Source: Aspidapion aeneum
Taxonomy: Eukaryota > Arthropoda > Insecta > Coleoptera > Brentidae
NCBI GenBank assembly: GCA_963576565.1
Contig: OY755046.1
Span: 56,647,471-56,711,470 of the forward strand
DNA: 64,000 bases
Direction: 5' to 3'
The position numbers and the translations under genes are program-made. The notes beneath the pieces are model-generated. The model was not told the origin of the DNA, made no database searches, and saw only the letters and a program-made list of their open reading frames with translations. Shown one piece after another: positions 11,207 to 21,626 of the stretch (position 1 is its first letter; every line of letters starts with the position of its first letter).

Positions 11207-11449
11207 AGTGCTTTTCAGATTTACGTTAAGACTTGTCGAAAACAGGTTTATACTTGTTAGAAATGGGTTGCAGCTGTTTTAGCCCAATACATTTACCGCA
11301 AAGTTTTTAGTAAATCATGCAAACTTTAGTACCAACAATCATAAAATATATGTTTTTTTGTTAATTAGCGGGCATAGTACAAGTTTCCGTCAATTTTTAT
11401 TTGTTTTGTTTGCTTCCTTTAGATATTTTCTACAGCTCACCTTGAGTAG

Positions 11450-12182
11450 TAATACTTTTACCTTCGGGTACATACTTTTAGCCCTTTGAGTACCATCTTT
11501 CCCCCTTTGAGTCTCAACTTTCCACCCATCGAGTATCAACTTTATTCTCTTTGAGTACCAACCAATCGAACCGAACCCCCTTCGAGACTCTACTTTGCCC
11601 CCTTCGGATACCAACTTTTTCCCCTTTGAGTAGCAACGTTTATTCCTTCGAGTACCCACTTTACACCCTTTGAGTACCAACTTCGTCTTCTTCGGATACC
11701 AACTTTCCCCCCTTCGCGTCTCAACTTTCCCCCCTTCGAGGCACAACTTTTCCTTCTTCGAGAATCGACTTTCCCTTTTTTAGTACAAACTTCATCTTCT
11801 TCGAATATCAACTTTCCTCCCTTCGCGTCTCAACTTTCGCCTCTTCGAGTCTCAACTTTTCACCAATCGTGTGGCAAGTTTCTTCTCTTCGAGGCACAAC
11901 TTTTCCTTCTTCGAGAATCGACTTTCCCTTTTTAGTACAAACTTCATCTTCTTCGGATATCAACTTTCCTCCCTTCGCGTCTCAACTTTCGCCCCTTCGA
12001 GTCTCAACTTTTCACCAATCGTGGGTCTAGTTTCTTCTCTTCGAGGCACAACTTTCCCCCTTTTGAGTATCAACTTCCCCTTTTTTAGTACCAACTTCGT
12101 CTTCTTCGGGAATCAACTTTCCCCCCTTCCAGTCTCAACTTTTCACCAATAGTGTGTCAAGTTTCTCCTCTTCGAGGCACAA
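11450..12182 (-). repeat. ~22-bp tandem array upstream of POLB, left arm
   Basis: Degenerate units of the form GAAGGGGGAAAGTTGAGACTC (minus strand) repeat with a mostly 22-bp period. GATTGGT interruptions mark a longer-period substructure. Because 22 is not a multiple of 3, the open frames across it shift register at every unit, so I do not treat them as genes. The array begins about 240 bp upstream of the TATA box and may act as a promoter-distal regulatory array (inference). Confidence 0.8.
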
Positions 12183-13251
12183 CTTGTCACTTGTCACTTG
12201 TCACTTATCACTTGTCACTTGTCACTGGTCACTTGTCACTGGTCACTTGTCACTTGCCACTTGTCACTTGTCACTGGTCACTTGTCACTTGTCACTTGTC
12301 ACTTGTCACTTGTCACTTGTCACTTGTCACTTGTCACTTGTCACTTGTCACTTGTCACTTGTCACTTGTCACTTGTCACTTGTCACTTGTCACTTGTCAC
12401 TGGTCACTTGCCACTTGTCACTTGTCACTTGTCACTTGTCACTCGTCACTCGTCACTTGTCACTTGTCACTTGTCACTTGTCACTTATCACTTATCACTT
12501 ATCACTTATCACTGGTCACTTGTCACTTGTCACTTGTCACTTGTCACTTGTCACAGGTCACTTGTCACTTGTCACTTGTCACTTGTCACTTGTCACTTGC
12601 CACTTGCCACTTGCCACTTGTCACTTGTCACTTGTCACTTGTCACTTGTCACTTGTCACTTGCCACTTGTCACTTGTATCGTGTCACTTGCCACTTGTCA
12701 CTTGTCACTTGTCACTTGTCACTTGTCACTTGTCACTTGTCACTTGTCACTTGTCACTTGTCACTTGTCACTTGTCACTTGTCACTTGTCACTTGTCACT
12801 TGTCAGTTGTCACTTGTCTCGTGTCACTTGTCACTTGTCACTTGTCACTTGTCACTTGTCACTTGCCACTTGTCACTTGTCACTTCTCACTTGTCACCTA
12901 TCAACTGTCAACTTTCAATTGTCAACTGACAAACATCAACATGTAGATTTATGCACTTGTAAAACCCAGTGCAAATGTCACTTGTCACTTGTCACTTGTC
13001 ACTTGTCACTTGTCACTTGTCACTTGTCACTTGTCACTTGTCACTTGTCACTTGTCACTTGTCACTTGTCACTTGTCAATTGTCACTTGTCAGTTGTCAC
13101 TTGTCTCGTGTCACTTGTCACTTGTCACTTGTCACTTGTCACTTGCCACTTGTCACTTGTCACTTCTCACTTGTCACCTATCAACTGTCAACTTTCAATT
13201 GTCAACTGACAAACATCAACATGTAGATTTATGCACTTGTAAAACCCAGTG
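12183..13251 (+). repeat. 7-bp CACTTGT tandem array, left arm, two higher-order blocks
   Basis: Nearly uninterrupted CACTTGT heptamers, with variants such as CACTTGC, CACTGGT and CACTTAT, form two blocks (about 12183-12900 and 12978-13180). Each block ends in the same ~85-bp non-repeat segment containing ACATCAACATGTAGATTTAT and AAAACCCAGTGCAAATGT. A 7-bp period without stop codons gives open frames in all three registers, which explains the long repetitive open frames here. The left blocks span 788 and 280 bp between matched anchor bases, against 767 and 245 bp in the right arm. Confidence 0.93.
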
Positions 13252-13259
13252 CAAATGTC

Positions 13260-16148
13260 TATTTTTGGTGTTGTAAGACTCTTTCCAGAATTGAGCTACA
13301 TTTGTACATCGCAATTAGCTTTGCAATTTAACTACCAATATGTGCCTATAGAATGAGTTCTAAAATGTGAGGCATAATAGACTTGCTTGTAGTTAAAGTA
13401 AAAAGTGTAAAAAAGACAACAATTATTAGGAATTGGGTCATAATTACGGTTTCAAAGCTCGAGTATCCATGTCAACAATGTTCATTTTTTTTATATTTTT
13501 TAACTGCATCTATTTATCTATAATGAAAATAGCGATTCATTCCATTATTTCTTTATTTTCTTTGCAGATTATTAAGGATTTTTATGAATAGATAAATTAG
13601 GCTTTTTAAAGATAATTCGTCTAAGTACGAAATGTCGTTTAGCTTTTATTACAAAAATGATTTCGTAGAGCTGTAAATTCAAAGTCTTAGTATCTCTACA
13701 TTGGTACTAGTGCCTGTGTGCCACTATACCTAACTAATATAGTAAAACTGTGATCCCTGGTAGTTCGTAAGTTTTGTGCTAGATTTCTGTGTTCGGATCT
13801 AGCAAAAATGCCTATATGCCTGGTGTACGTCTTTATATGCGTCATATTTCATACATTCATCATAAATTGTTTGTAGATTCCGCCTACCATGCGTCTTTAC
13901 TATTCTGTTTTGTTAGTTAAAAAGGCGGCATAAATGCATTGTTTCCCTATGATATTGCGGCCTTTTAACAGGGGCAGAAGTCGTACATGATTTTCTAAAA
14001 ACACTAGCTTTCAATAGGTTGCAGCTTCTTTCCTACATTCTATGGAGTGCCTCTGAAGAGTCTTTATGTCGGTCGGTATATCTCTATGTCTGTCTGTCTG
14101 TCTGTATGTATGTATGTATGTCTCTTTGTATATCTGTCTGTTCGTCTATCTGTATGTCTGTCTGTATTTTTGTCTGTATGTCTATCTGCCTGTATGACTG
14201 TCTGTAAAAACCATAAAACCATAACCTCAGGGGAAGGGAAATCTGAGAATGAATGAGTGTTAGAGTAAGTGGAGCGAGAGTGAAAGACAAAGACAAAATC
14301 TATATATGGCATTTAAAATCGAAGATTAGGCGTAAACCGAAAGATAGGTAGCATAGCCATTTCCGGGAGGGGTCCACTCGATCCGATAGCTTGACTACGG
14401 CGACACCCCCCATATGTCTGTCTGTATGTATGTCTGTTGAAATAAAAGCTCTAAAATGGCACGATTAACTATGTATCCACCTGAGAATGGGCCAATAAGG
14501 CAGAAACCGGTAATCGATTAACATGGATCAATGTATCTGTAGCTTGTCAGGGCATGTTTCAGACATGATTCATCATATCCTTGTGACCGACGTTGGGAAA
14601 GGTGAAAACCACATAGTGTTACCTATACTTCATATGAATACAGGATAGGGCCACAGTATTGGCCTCTCAAAAGGTTTACAAGAAGCAAATTATGTTCGGG
14701 CTTAATTTATTGTGATCAAAATATCAAATTAGGTTTAAAAGTTCATTAGTTTCTAAATTATCCTTGTTAAAGCGAGAATTAAAAGTTGTTTTTTATATAT
14801 TATGCCAGTCGTTTGTTCTGATTTAACACCAATCAGACAGTAATACAAAATCATACATTTTAAAAGTTTAGATTTTAAATTGAATTTTACATATTTTATT
14901 AATTCACAACTGTAATCTGTTTTAATAATAAACTTTAAATCGGACTAATAATACATTGTAGAGAGTGCAAAAACACCCCTTTAAGGCCAAAGTCTTTAAT
15001 TTTTATAAATATTTTTTAAACTATATTTGCGTAATATTAATTAAGATTAACCTAAAAAATACTAAACTTACTATAATATGAGAAACACAGGTTTTAAGCA
15101 AAAGGTGAGTTATCTTATGTGTTGTGTTCCGACTTTACGAGCTGGAGTTCCCATCCCGTTTTTTTTTGGCACATTTGGCAACGCCAAGCCTAATAGATAG
15201 AGCACAAACAGTATTGCGTGCATAATAGTAACTTACCGCGAAACATTTTTAATAGGACAAATATCTTTTAATCTTTAATTTAATCAAACCTTAAACTATT
15301 TAGACGTATCGCGACGACATAAATTCTATCAAAAACATAAAAAATTGAGCGCAGCCTAGACAAAGAGGAATAGAAAAATGGGAAGTTCTCCCTGAGGCAT
15401 GACACAAGGGCACACGAGGTGGCATACTTGCTTGACCCTGGGACCAAGTATGCCATTAATACACTACCAATTAAAAAGTTGACGAGTACACAGCTTCAAG
15501 TCTAATAATATACCAAAACCAGAGCAAGTTATTGCTACTGTATTACGTCTTTAATATATTTTCTACATAATAGTTTAAACATTCGTAAATTTTTTTATAT
15601 TTTGTTAAAAATATTTTTAGTTTAATTTACCTGTAAGTTTTAACTTAATGACATAAAGCAGAGACATGTCTTTATTTACTTTTAAGCTTCAGAGTAACAC
15701 TAATATTTTTACATGCATTACTGCAAAACTAGATACCACACTTAAAAGAATAATGAACCTTCTGTTGAAAAGAATCATATTTTGAATTTATTTTAAAATA
15801 ATCTAACACTAACCATGCTAGTTTTTTTTAATTTACAATAAAAATTAAATAAAAATTTCATAAAACAAAACCAATTTTTCCATAACAGAACTTTCTGACA
15901 CATTAATTTAAGCCGAACATTTTCTGTTTATAGCTACTGCGCCTGCATGCATTGAAAACCGCAGTTAGAGAGAGTTGAGAGACGAAGAAACACAAAAAGG
16001 GTCTGAAGTACCCAAGTATCGTTAGACACGCTTGCTTGGCTCTGACCATATTCAGTCTAGCCAACAAAGCGGGTGTTGAAACAAGAGGAATGCAAAAGAA
16101 AAAGAGGAGACGAAAGCTAGAGAAAGGGCATTTTAGTAGTCCTATACT
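13260..16148. other. Gene-free inner part of left arm
   Basis: A+T-rich, with no open frame that has recognisable content. It contains a TCTG/TATG microsatellite (14079-14200) and, near 14340-14445, a G+C-richer patch (GGGAGGGGTCCACTCGATCC) followed by a second short TCTG/TATG run. The short open frames over the microsatellite only translate the repeat. No integrase, ATPase, protease or capsid motif was found on either strand by reading. Confidence 0.7.
14079..14200. repeat. TCTG/TATG microsatellite, left arm
   Basis: Mixed (TCTG)n and (TATG)n tetranucleotides. The reverse complement is at about 18568-18689 in the right arm. Confidence 0.9.
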
Positions 16149-16619
16149 TGAATACAGCGGCCCCCTCTCCTACCACCGTAAGCCACGCCCACTTTTCCCA
16201 TAATCTTCCGGCGGGGGCGTGACCACGCTCACTTTCCCTCTCCCATCTCGCTCTAACCCCCTGAGGCGGGGCCTTACCCCTCCCTACTCCCCTGGAGGGG
16301 GAAACCAAGATGGCGGCCGGCCAATAAAAAGCGAGCTCCCTCCTGGGGGAGGAGTCAAAATGATTGCCGGCCAATAAGAAGAGAGCTGGTTCCTCATTGG
16401 TTGACCAATAGAGTCGAAGTGAGCAATCTCTATTTTGGGGTCAACCATTAAGAAGCGAGCTCTCCTGAAGGGAGGGAAATTAAAATGGCGGTTGACCAGT
16501 AAGGACAAAGATTGTCTCTGACTAGTCAATCAATCATGGGTAGCCTCTGCCTATGCCACCGACCAATAAGAATGCTGCTTGTCTCTCATTGGTTGGGTGG
16601 TTTTAAAACGCCATACTAC
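16149..16619. other. Unique central spacer of the palindrome, GC-rich with CCAAT-motif repeats
   Basis: Arm symmetry stops at CCTATACT on both sides, leaving 471 bp present once. It is far richer in G+C than the arms. A degenerate repeat recurs: CCGGCCAATAAAAAGCGAGC at 16317, CCGGCCAATAAGAAGAGAGC at 16367, CAACCATTAAGAAGCGAGCT near 16442, and CGACCAATAAGAATGCTGC near 16559. Paired CTCATTGGTTG copies read the other way. AAGATGGCGG and AAAATGGCGG also recur. The motifs resemble CCAAT-box and GCCAT promoter elements, so a bidirectional control region is one reading. A hairpin-loop remnant from the event that doubled the arm is another. Open frames crossing it look spurious. Confidence 0.75.
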
Positions 16620-19500
16620 AGTATAGGACTACTAAAATGCCCTTTCTCTAGCTTTCGTCTCCTCTTTTTCTTTTGCATTCCTCTTGTTTCAACACCCGCT
16701 TTGTTGGCTAGACTGAATATGGTCAGAGCCAAGCAAGCGTGTCTAACGATACTTGGGTACTTCAGACCCTTTTTGTGTTTCTTCGTCTCTCAACTCTCTC
16801 TAACTGCGGTTTTCAATGCATGCAGGCGCAGTAGCTATAAACAGAAAATGTTCGGCTTAAATTAATGTGTCAGAAAGTTCTGTTATGGAAAAATTGGTTT
16901 TGTTTTATGAAATTTTTATTTAATTTTTATTGTAAATTAAAAAAAACTAGCATGGTTAGTGTTAGATTATTTTAAAATAAATTCAAAATATGATTCTTTT
17001 CAACAGAAGGTTCATTATTCTTTTAAGTGTGGTATCTAGTTTTGCAGTAATGCATGTAAAAATATTAGTGTTACTCTGAAGCTTAAAAGTAAATAAAGAC
17101 ATGTCTCTGCTTTATGTCATTAAGTTAAAACTTACAGGTAAATTAAACTAAAAATATTTTTAACAAAATATAAAAAAATTTACGAATGTTTAAACTATTA
17201 TGTAGAAAATATATTAAAGACGTAATACAGTAGCAATAACTTGCTCTGGTTTTGGTATATTATTAGACTTGAAGCTGTGTACTCGTCAACTTTTTAATTG
17301 GTAGTGTATTAATGGCATACTTGGTCCCAGGGTCAAGCAAGTATGCCACCTCGTGTGCCCTTGTGTCATGCCTCAGGGAGAACTTCCCATTTTTCTATTC
17401 CTCTTTGTCTAGGCTGCGCTCAATTTTTTATGTTTTTGATAGAATTTATGTCGTCGCGATACGTCTAAATAGTTTAAGGTTTGATTAAATTAAAGATTAA
17501 AAGATATTTGTCCTATTAAAAATGTTTCGCGGTAAGTTACTATTATGCACGCAATACTGTTTGTGCTCTATCTATTAGGCTTGGCGTTGCCAAATGTGCC
17601 AAAAAAAAACGGGATGGGAACTCCAGCTCGTAAAGTCGGAACACAACACATAAGATAACTCACCTTTTGCTTAAAACCTGTGTTTCTCATATTATAGTAA
17701 GTTTAGTATTTTTTAGGTTAATCTTAATTAATATTACGCAAATATAGTTTAAAAAATATTTATAAAAATTAAAGACTTTGGCCTTAAAGGGGTGTTTTTG
17801 CACTCTCTACAATGTATTATTAGTCCGATTTAAAGTTTATTATTAAAACAGATTACAGTTGTGAATTAATAAAATATGTAAAATTCAATTTAAAATCTAA
17901 ACTTTTAAAATGTATGATTTTGTATTACTGTCTGATTGGTGTTAAATCAGAACAAACGACTGGCATAATATATAAAAAACAACTTTTAATTCTCGCTTTA
18001 ACAAGGATAATTTAGAAACTAATGAACTTTTAAACCTAATTTGATATTTTGATCACAATAAATTAAGCCCGAACATAATTTGCTTCTTGTAAACCTTTTG
18101 AGAGGCCAATACTGTGGCCCTATCCTGTATTCATATGAAGTATAGTTAACACTATGTGGTTTTCACCTTTCCCAACGTCGGTCACAAGGATATGATGAAT
18201 CATGTCTGAAACATGCCCTGACAAGCTACAGATACATTGATCCATGTTAATCGATTACCGGTTTCTGCCTTATTGGCCCATTCTCAGGTGGATACATAGT
18301 TAATCGTGCCATTTTAGAGCTTTTATTTCAACAGACATACATACAGACAGACATATGGGGGGTGTCGCCGTAGTCAAGCTATCGGATCGAGTGGACCCCT
18401 CCCGGAAATGGCTATGCTACCTATCTTTCGGTTTACGCCTAATCTTCGATTTTAAATGCCATATATAGATTTTGTCTTTGTCTTTCACTCTCGCTCCACT
18501 TACTCTAACACTCATTCATTCTCAGATTTCCCTTCCCCTGAGGTTATGGTTTTATGGTTTTTACAGACAGTCATACAGGCAGATAGACATACAGACAAAA
18601 ATACAGACAGACATACAGATAGACGAACAGACAGATATACAAAGAGACATACATACATACATACAGACAGACAGACAGACATAGAGATATACCGACCGAC
18701 ATAAAGACTCTTCAGAGGCACTCCATAGAATGTAGGAAAGAAGCTGCAACCTATTGAAAGCTAGTGTTTTTAGAAAATCATGTACGACTTCTGCCCCTGT
18801 TAAAAGGCCGCAATATCATAGGGAAACAATGCATTTATGCCGCCTTTTTAACTAACAAAACAGAATAGTAAAGACGCATGGTAGGCGGAATCTACAAACA
18901 ATTTATGATGAATGTATGAAATATGACGCATATAAAGACGTACACCAGGCATATAGGCATTTTTGCTAGATCCGAACACAGAAATCTAGCACAAAACTTA
19001 CGAACTACCAGGGATCACAGTTTTACTATATTAGTTAGGTATAGTGGCACACAGGCACTAGTACCAATGTAGAGATACTAAGACTTTGAATTTACAGCTC
19101 TACGAAATCATTTTTGTAATAAAAGCTAAACGACATTTCGTACTTAGACGAATTATCTTTAAAAAGCCTAATTTATCTATTCATAAAAATCCTTAATAAT
19201 CTGCAAAGAAAATAAAGAAATAATGGAATGAATCGCTATTTTCATTATAGATAAATAGATGCAGTTAAAAAATATAAAAAAAATGAACATTGTTGACATG
19301 GATACTCGAGCTTTGAAACCGTAATTATGACCCAATTCCTAATAATTGTTGTCTTTTTTACACTTTTTACTTTAACTACAAGCAAGTCTATTATGCCTCA
19401 CATTTTAGAACTCATTCTATAGGCACATATTGGTAGTTAAATTGCAAAGCTAATTGCGATGTACAAATGTAGCTCAATTCTGGAAAGAGTCTTACAACAC
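16620..19500. other. Gene-free inner part of right arm
   Basis: Mirror image of 13260-16148, including the microsatellite at 18568-18689. One visible difference is T at 18146, where the left arm would predict G (the complement of C at 14622). No coding region is supported. Confidence 0.7.
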
Positions 19501-19516
19501 CAAAAATAGACATTTG

Positions 19517-20529
19517 CACTGGGTTTTACAAGTGCATAAATCTACATGTTGATGTTTGTCAGTTGACAATTGAAAGTTGACAGTTGATAGGTGACAAGTG
19601 AGAAGTGACAAGTGACAAGTGGCAAGTGACAAGTGACAAGTGACAAGTGACAAGTGACACGAGACAAGTGACAACTGACAAGTGACAATTGACAAGTGAC
19701 AAGTGACAAGTGACAAGTGACAAGTGACAAGTGACAAGTGACAAGTGACAAGTGACATTTGCACTGGGTTTTACAAGTGCATAAATCTACATGTTGATGT
19801 TTGTCAGTTGACAATTGAAAGTTGACAGTTGATAGGTGACAAGTGAGAAGTGACAAGTGACAAGTGGCAAGTGACAAGTGACAAGTGACAAGTGACAAGT
19901 GACAAGTGACACGAGACAAGTGACAACTGACAAGTGACAATTGACACGTGACAAGTGACAAGTGACAAGTGACAAGTGACAAGTGACAAGTGACAAGTGA
20001 CAAGTGACAAGTGACAAGTGACAAGTGACAAGTGACAAGTGGCAAGTGACACGATACAAGTGACAAGTGGCAAGTGACAAGTGACAAGTGATAAGTGACA
20101 AGTGACAAGTGACAAGTGACAAGTGGCAAGTGGCAAGTGGCAAGTGACAAGTGACAAGTGACAAGTGACAAGTGACAAGTGACCTGTGACAAGTGACAAG
20201 TGACAAGTGACAAGTGACAAGTGACCAGTGATAAGTGATAAGTGATAAGTGATAAGTGATAAGTGACAAGTGACAAGTGACAAGTGACAAGTGACGAGTG
20301 ACGAGTGACAAGTGACAAGTGACAAGTGACAAGTGGCAAGTGACCAGTGACAAGTGACAAGTGACAAGTGACAAGTGACAAGTGACAAGTGACAAGTGAC
20401 AAGTGACAAGTGACAAGTGACAAGTGACAAGTGACCAGTGACAAGTGACAAGTGGCAAGTGACAAGTGACCAGTGACAAGTGACCAGTGACAAGTGACAA
20501 GTGATAAGTGACAAGTGACAAGTGACAAG
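19517..20529 (-). repeat. 7-bp tandem array, right arm
   Basis: Reverse complement of the left array (ACAAGTG units here), with the same two-block structure and the same ~85-bp separator. The outer block is three units shorter (767 against 788 bp) and the inner block five units shorter (245 against 280 bp). Together that is 56 bp, which accounts for essentially all of the 55-bp difference in arm length. Confidence 0.93.
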
Positions 20530-21263
20530 TTGTGCCTCGAAGAGGAGAAACTTGACACACTATTGGTGAAAAGTTGAGACTGGAAGGGGGGAAAGTTGAT
20601 ACCCGAAGAAGACGAAGTTGGTACTAAAAAAGGGGAAGTTGATACTCAAAAGGGGGAAAGTTGTGCCTCGAAGAGAAGAAACTAGACCCACGATTGGTGA
20701 AAAGTTGAGACTCGAAGGGGCGAAAGTTGAGACGCGAAGGGAGGAAAGTTGATATCCGAAGAAGATGAAGTTTGTACTAAAAAAGGGAAAGTCGATTCTC
20801 GAAGAAGGAAAAGTTGTGCCTCGAAGAGAAGAAACTTGCCACACGATTGGTGAAAAGTTGAGACTCGAAGAGGCGAAAGTTGAGACGCGAAGGGAGGAAA
20901 GTTGATATTCGAAGAAGATGAAGTTTGTACTAAAAAAGGGAAAGTCGATTCTCGAAGAAGGAAAAGTTGTGCCTCGAAGGGGGGAAAGTTGAGACGCGAA
21001 GGGGGGAAAGTTGGTATCCGAAGAAGACGAAGTTGGTACTCAAAGGGTGTAAAGTGGGTACTCGAAGGAATAAACGTTGCTACTCAAAGGGGAAAAAGTT
21101 GGTATCCGAAGGGGGCAAAGTAGAGTCTCGAAGGGGGTTCGGTTCGATTGGTTGGTACTCAAAGAGAATAAAGTTGATACTCGATGGGTGGAAAGTTGAG
21201 ACTCAAAGGGGGAAAGATGGTACTCAAAGGGCTAAAAGTATGTACCCGAAGGTAAAAGTATTA
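20530..21263 (+). repeat. ~22-bp tandem array upstream of POLB, right arm
   Basis: Mirror of 11450-12182. Units read TTGAGACTCGAAGGGGGAAAG with variable GGTACTCAAAGG and GATATCCGAAGAAG forms. It lies immediately upstream of the right POLB promoter region. A visible single-base difference between arms maps to 12111 (A) in the left copy. Confidence 0.8.
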
Positions 21264-21506
21264 CTACTCAAGGTGAGCTGTAGAAAATATCTAAAGGAAG
21301 CAAACAAAACAAATAAAAATTGACGGAAACTTGTACTATGCCCGCTAATTAACAAAAAAACATATATTTTATGATTGTTGGTACTAAAGTTTGCATGATT
21401 TACTAAAAACTTTGCGGTAAATGTATTGGGCTAAAACAGCTGCAACCCATTTCTAACAAGTATAAACCTGTTTTCGACAAGTCTTAACGTAAATCTGAAA
21501 AGCACT

Positions 21507-21542
21507 TATAAAAGGGCTGAGCGTGTTGAACTGCAGTCAGTT
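21507..21542 (+). promoter_or_regulatory. TATA box and arthropod-type initiator for right POLB
   Basis: TATAAAAG at 21507-21514 is followed by TCAGTT at 21537-21542. The presumed +1 A at 21539 is 32 bp from the first T of TATA, the spacing and initiator consensus (TCAGT) of arthropod core promoters. This predicts an 88-nt leader before the ATG at 21627. The leader ends in an A-rich stretch with A at -3, a good insect translation context. Confidence 0.72.
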
Positions 21543-21626
21543 AGGTATAACTTTTCAAGGAAAGTGCATTATTGAGTTCTATCAACACAGTGTTTTAGTG
21601 AAGTTGGTGCTATTCAAAAAAATAAA

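Noticed and set aside
11390..11811. Lys/Arg-rich open frames across the 22-bp array (mirror 20902-21323)
   Set aside because: The period is not a multiple of three and the encoded residues change register with each unit. They are translations of the array.
12183..13251. CACTTGT array as telomeric DNA
   Set aside because: It is interstitial, mirrored in both arms of an element, and does not match the usual insect telomere repeat TTAGG.
12152..13276. Several long overlapping plus-strand open frames with SLVTCHL-type repeats (and mirror at 19492-20560)
   Set aside because: A 7-bp repeat without stops is open in all three registers and yields the same heptapeptide in each. The frames differ in length between the arms only by unit number, and no promoter or signal is specific to them.
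14019..14312. Cys/Val- and Thr/Asp-rich frames over the microsatellite in each arm
   Set aside because: Pure TCTG/TATG tetranucleotide translation on both strands.
16117..16865. Open frames of 81-117 codons around the palindrome centre
   Set aside because: They cross from unique spacer into arm sequence, lack domain features, and have no promoter or start context support.
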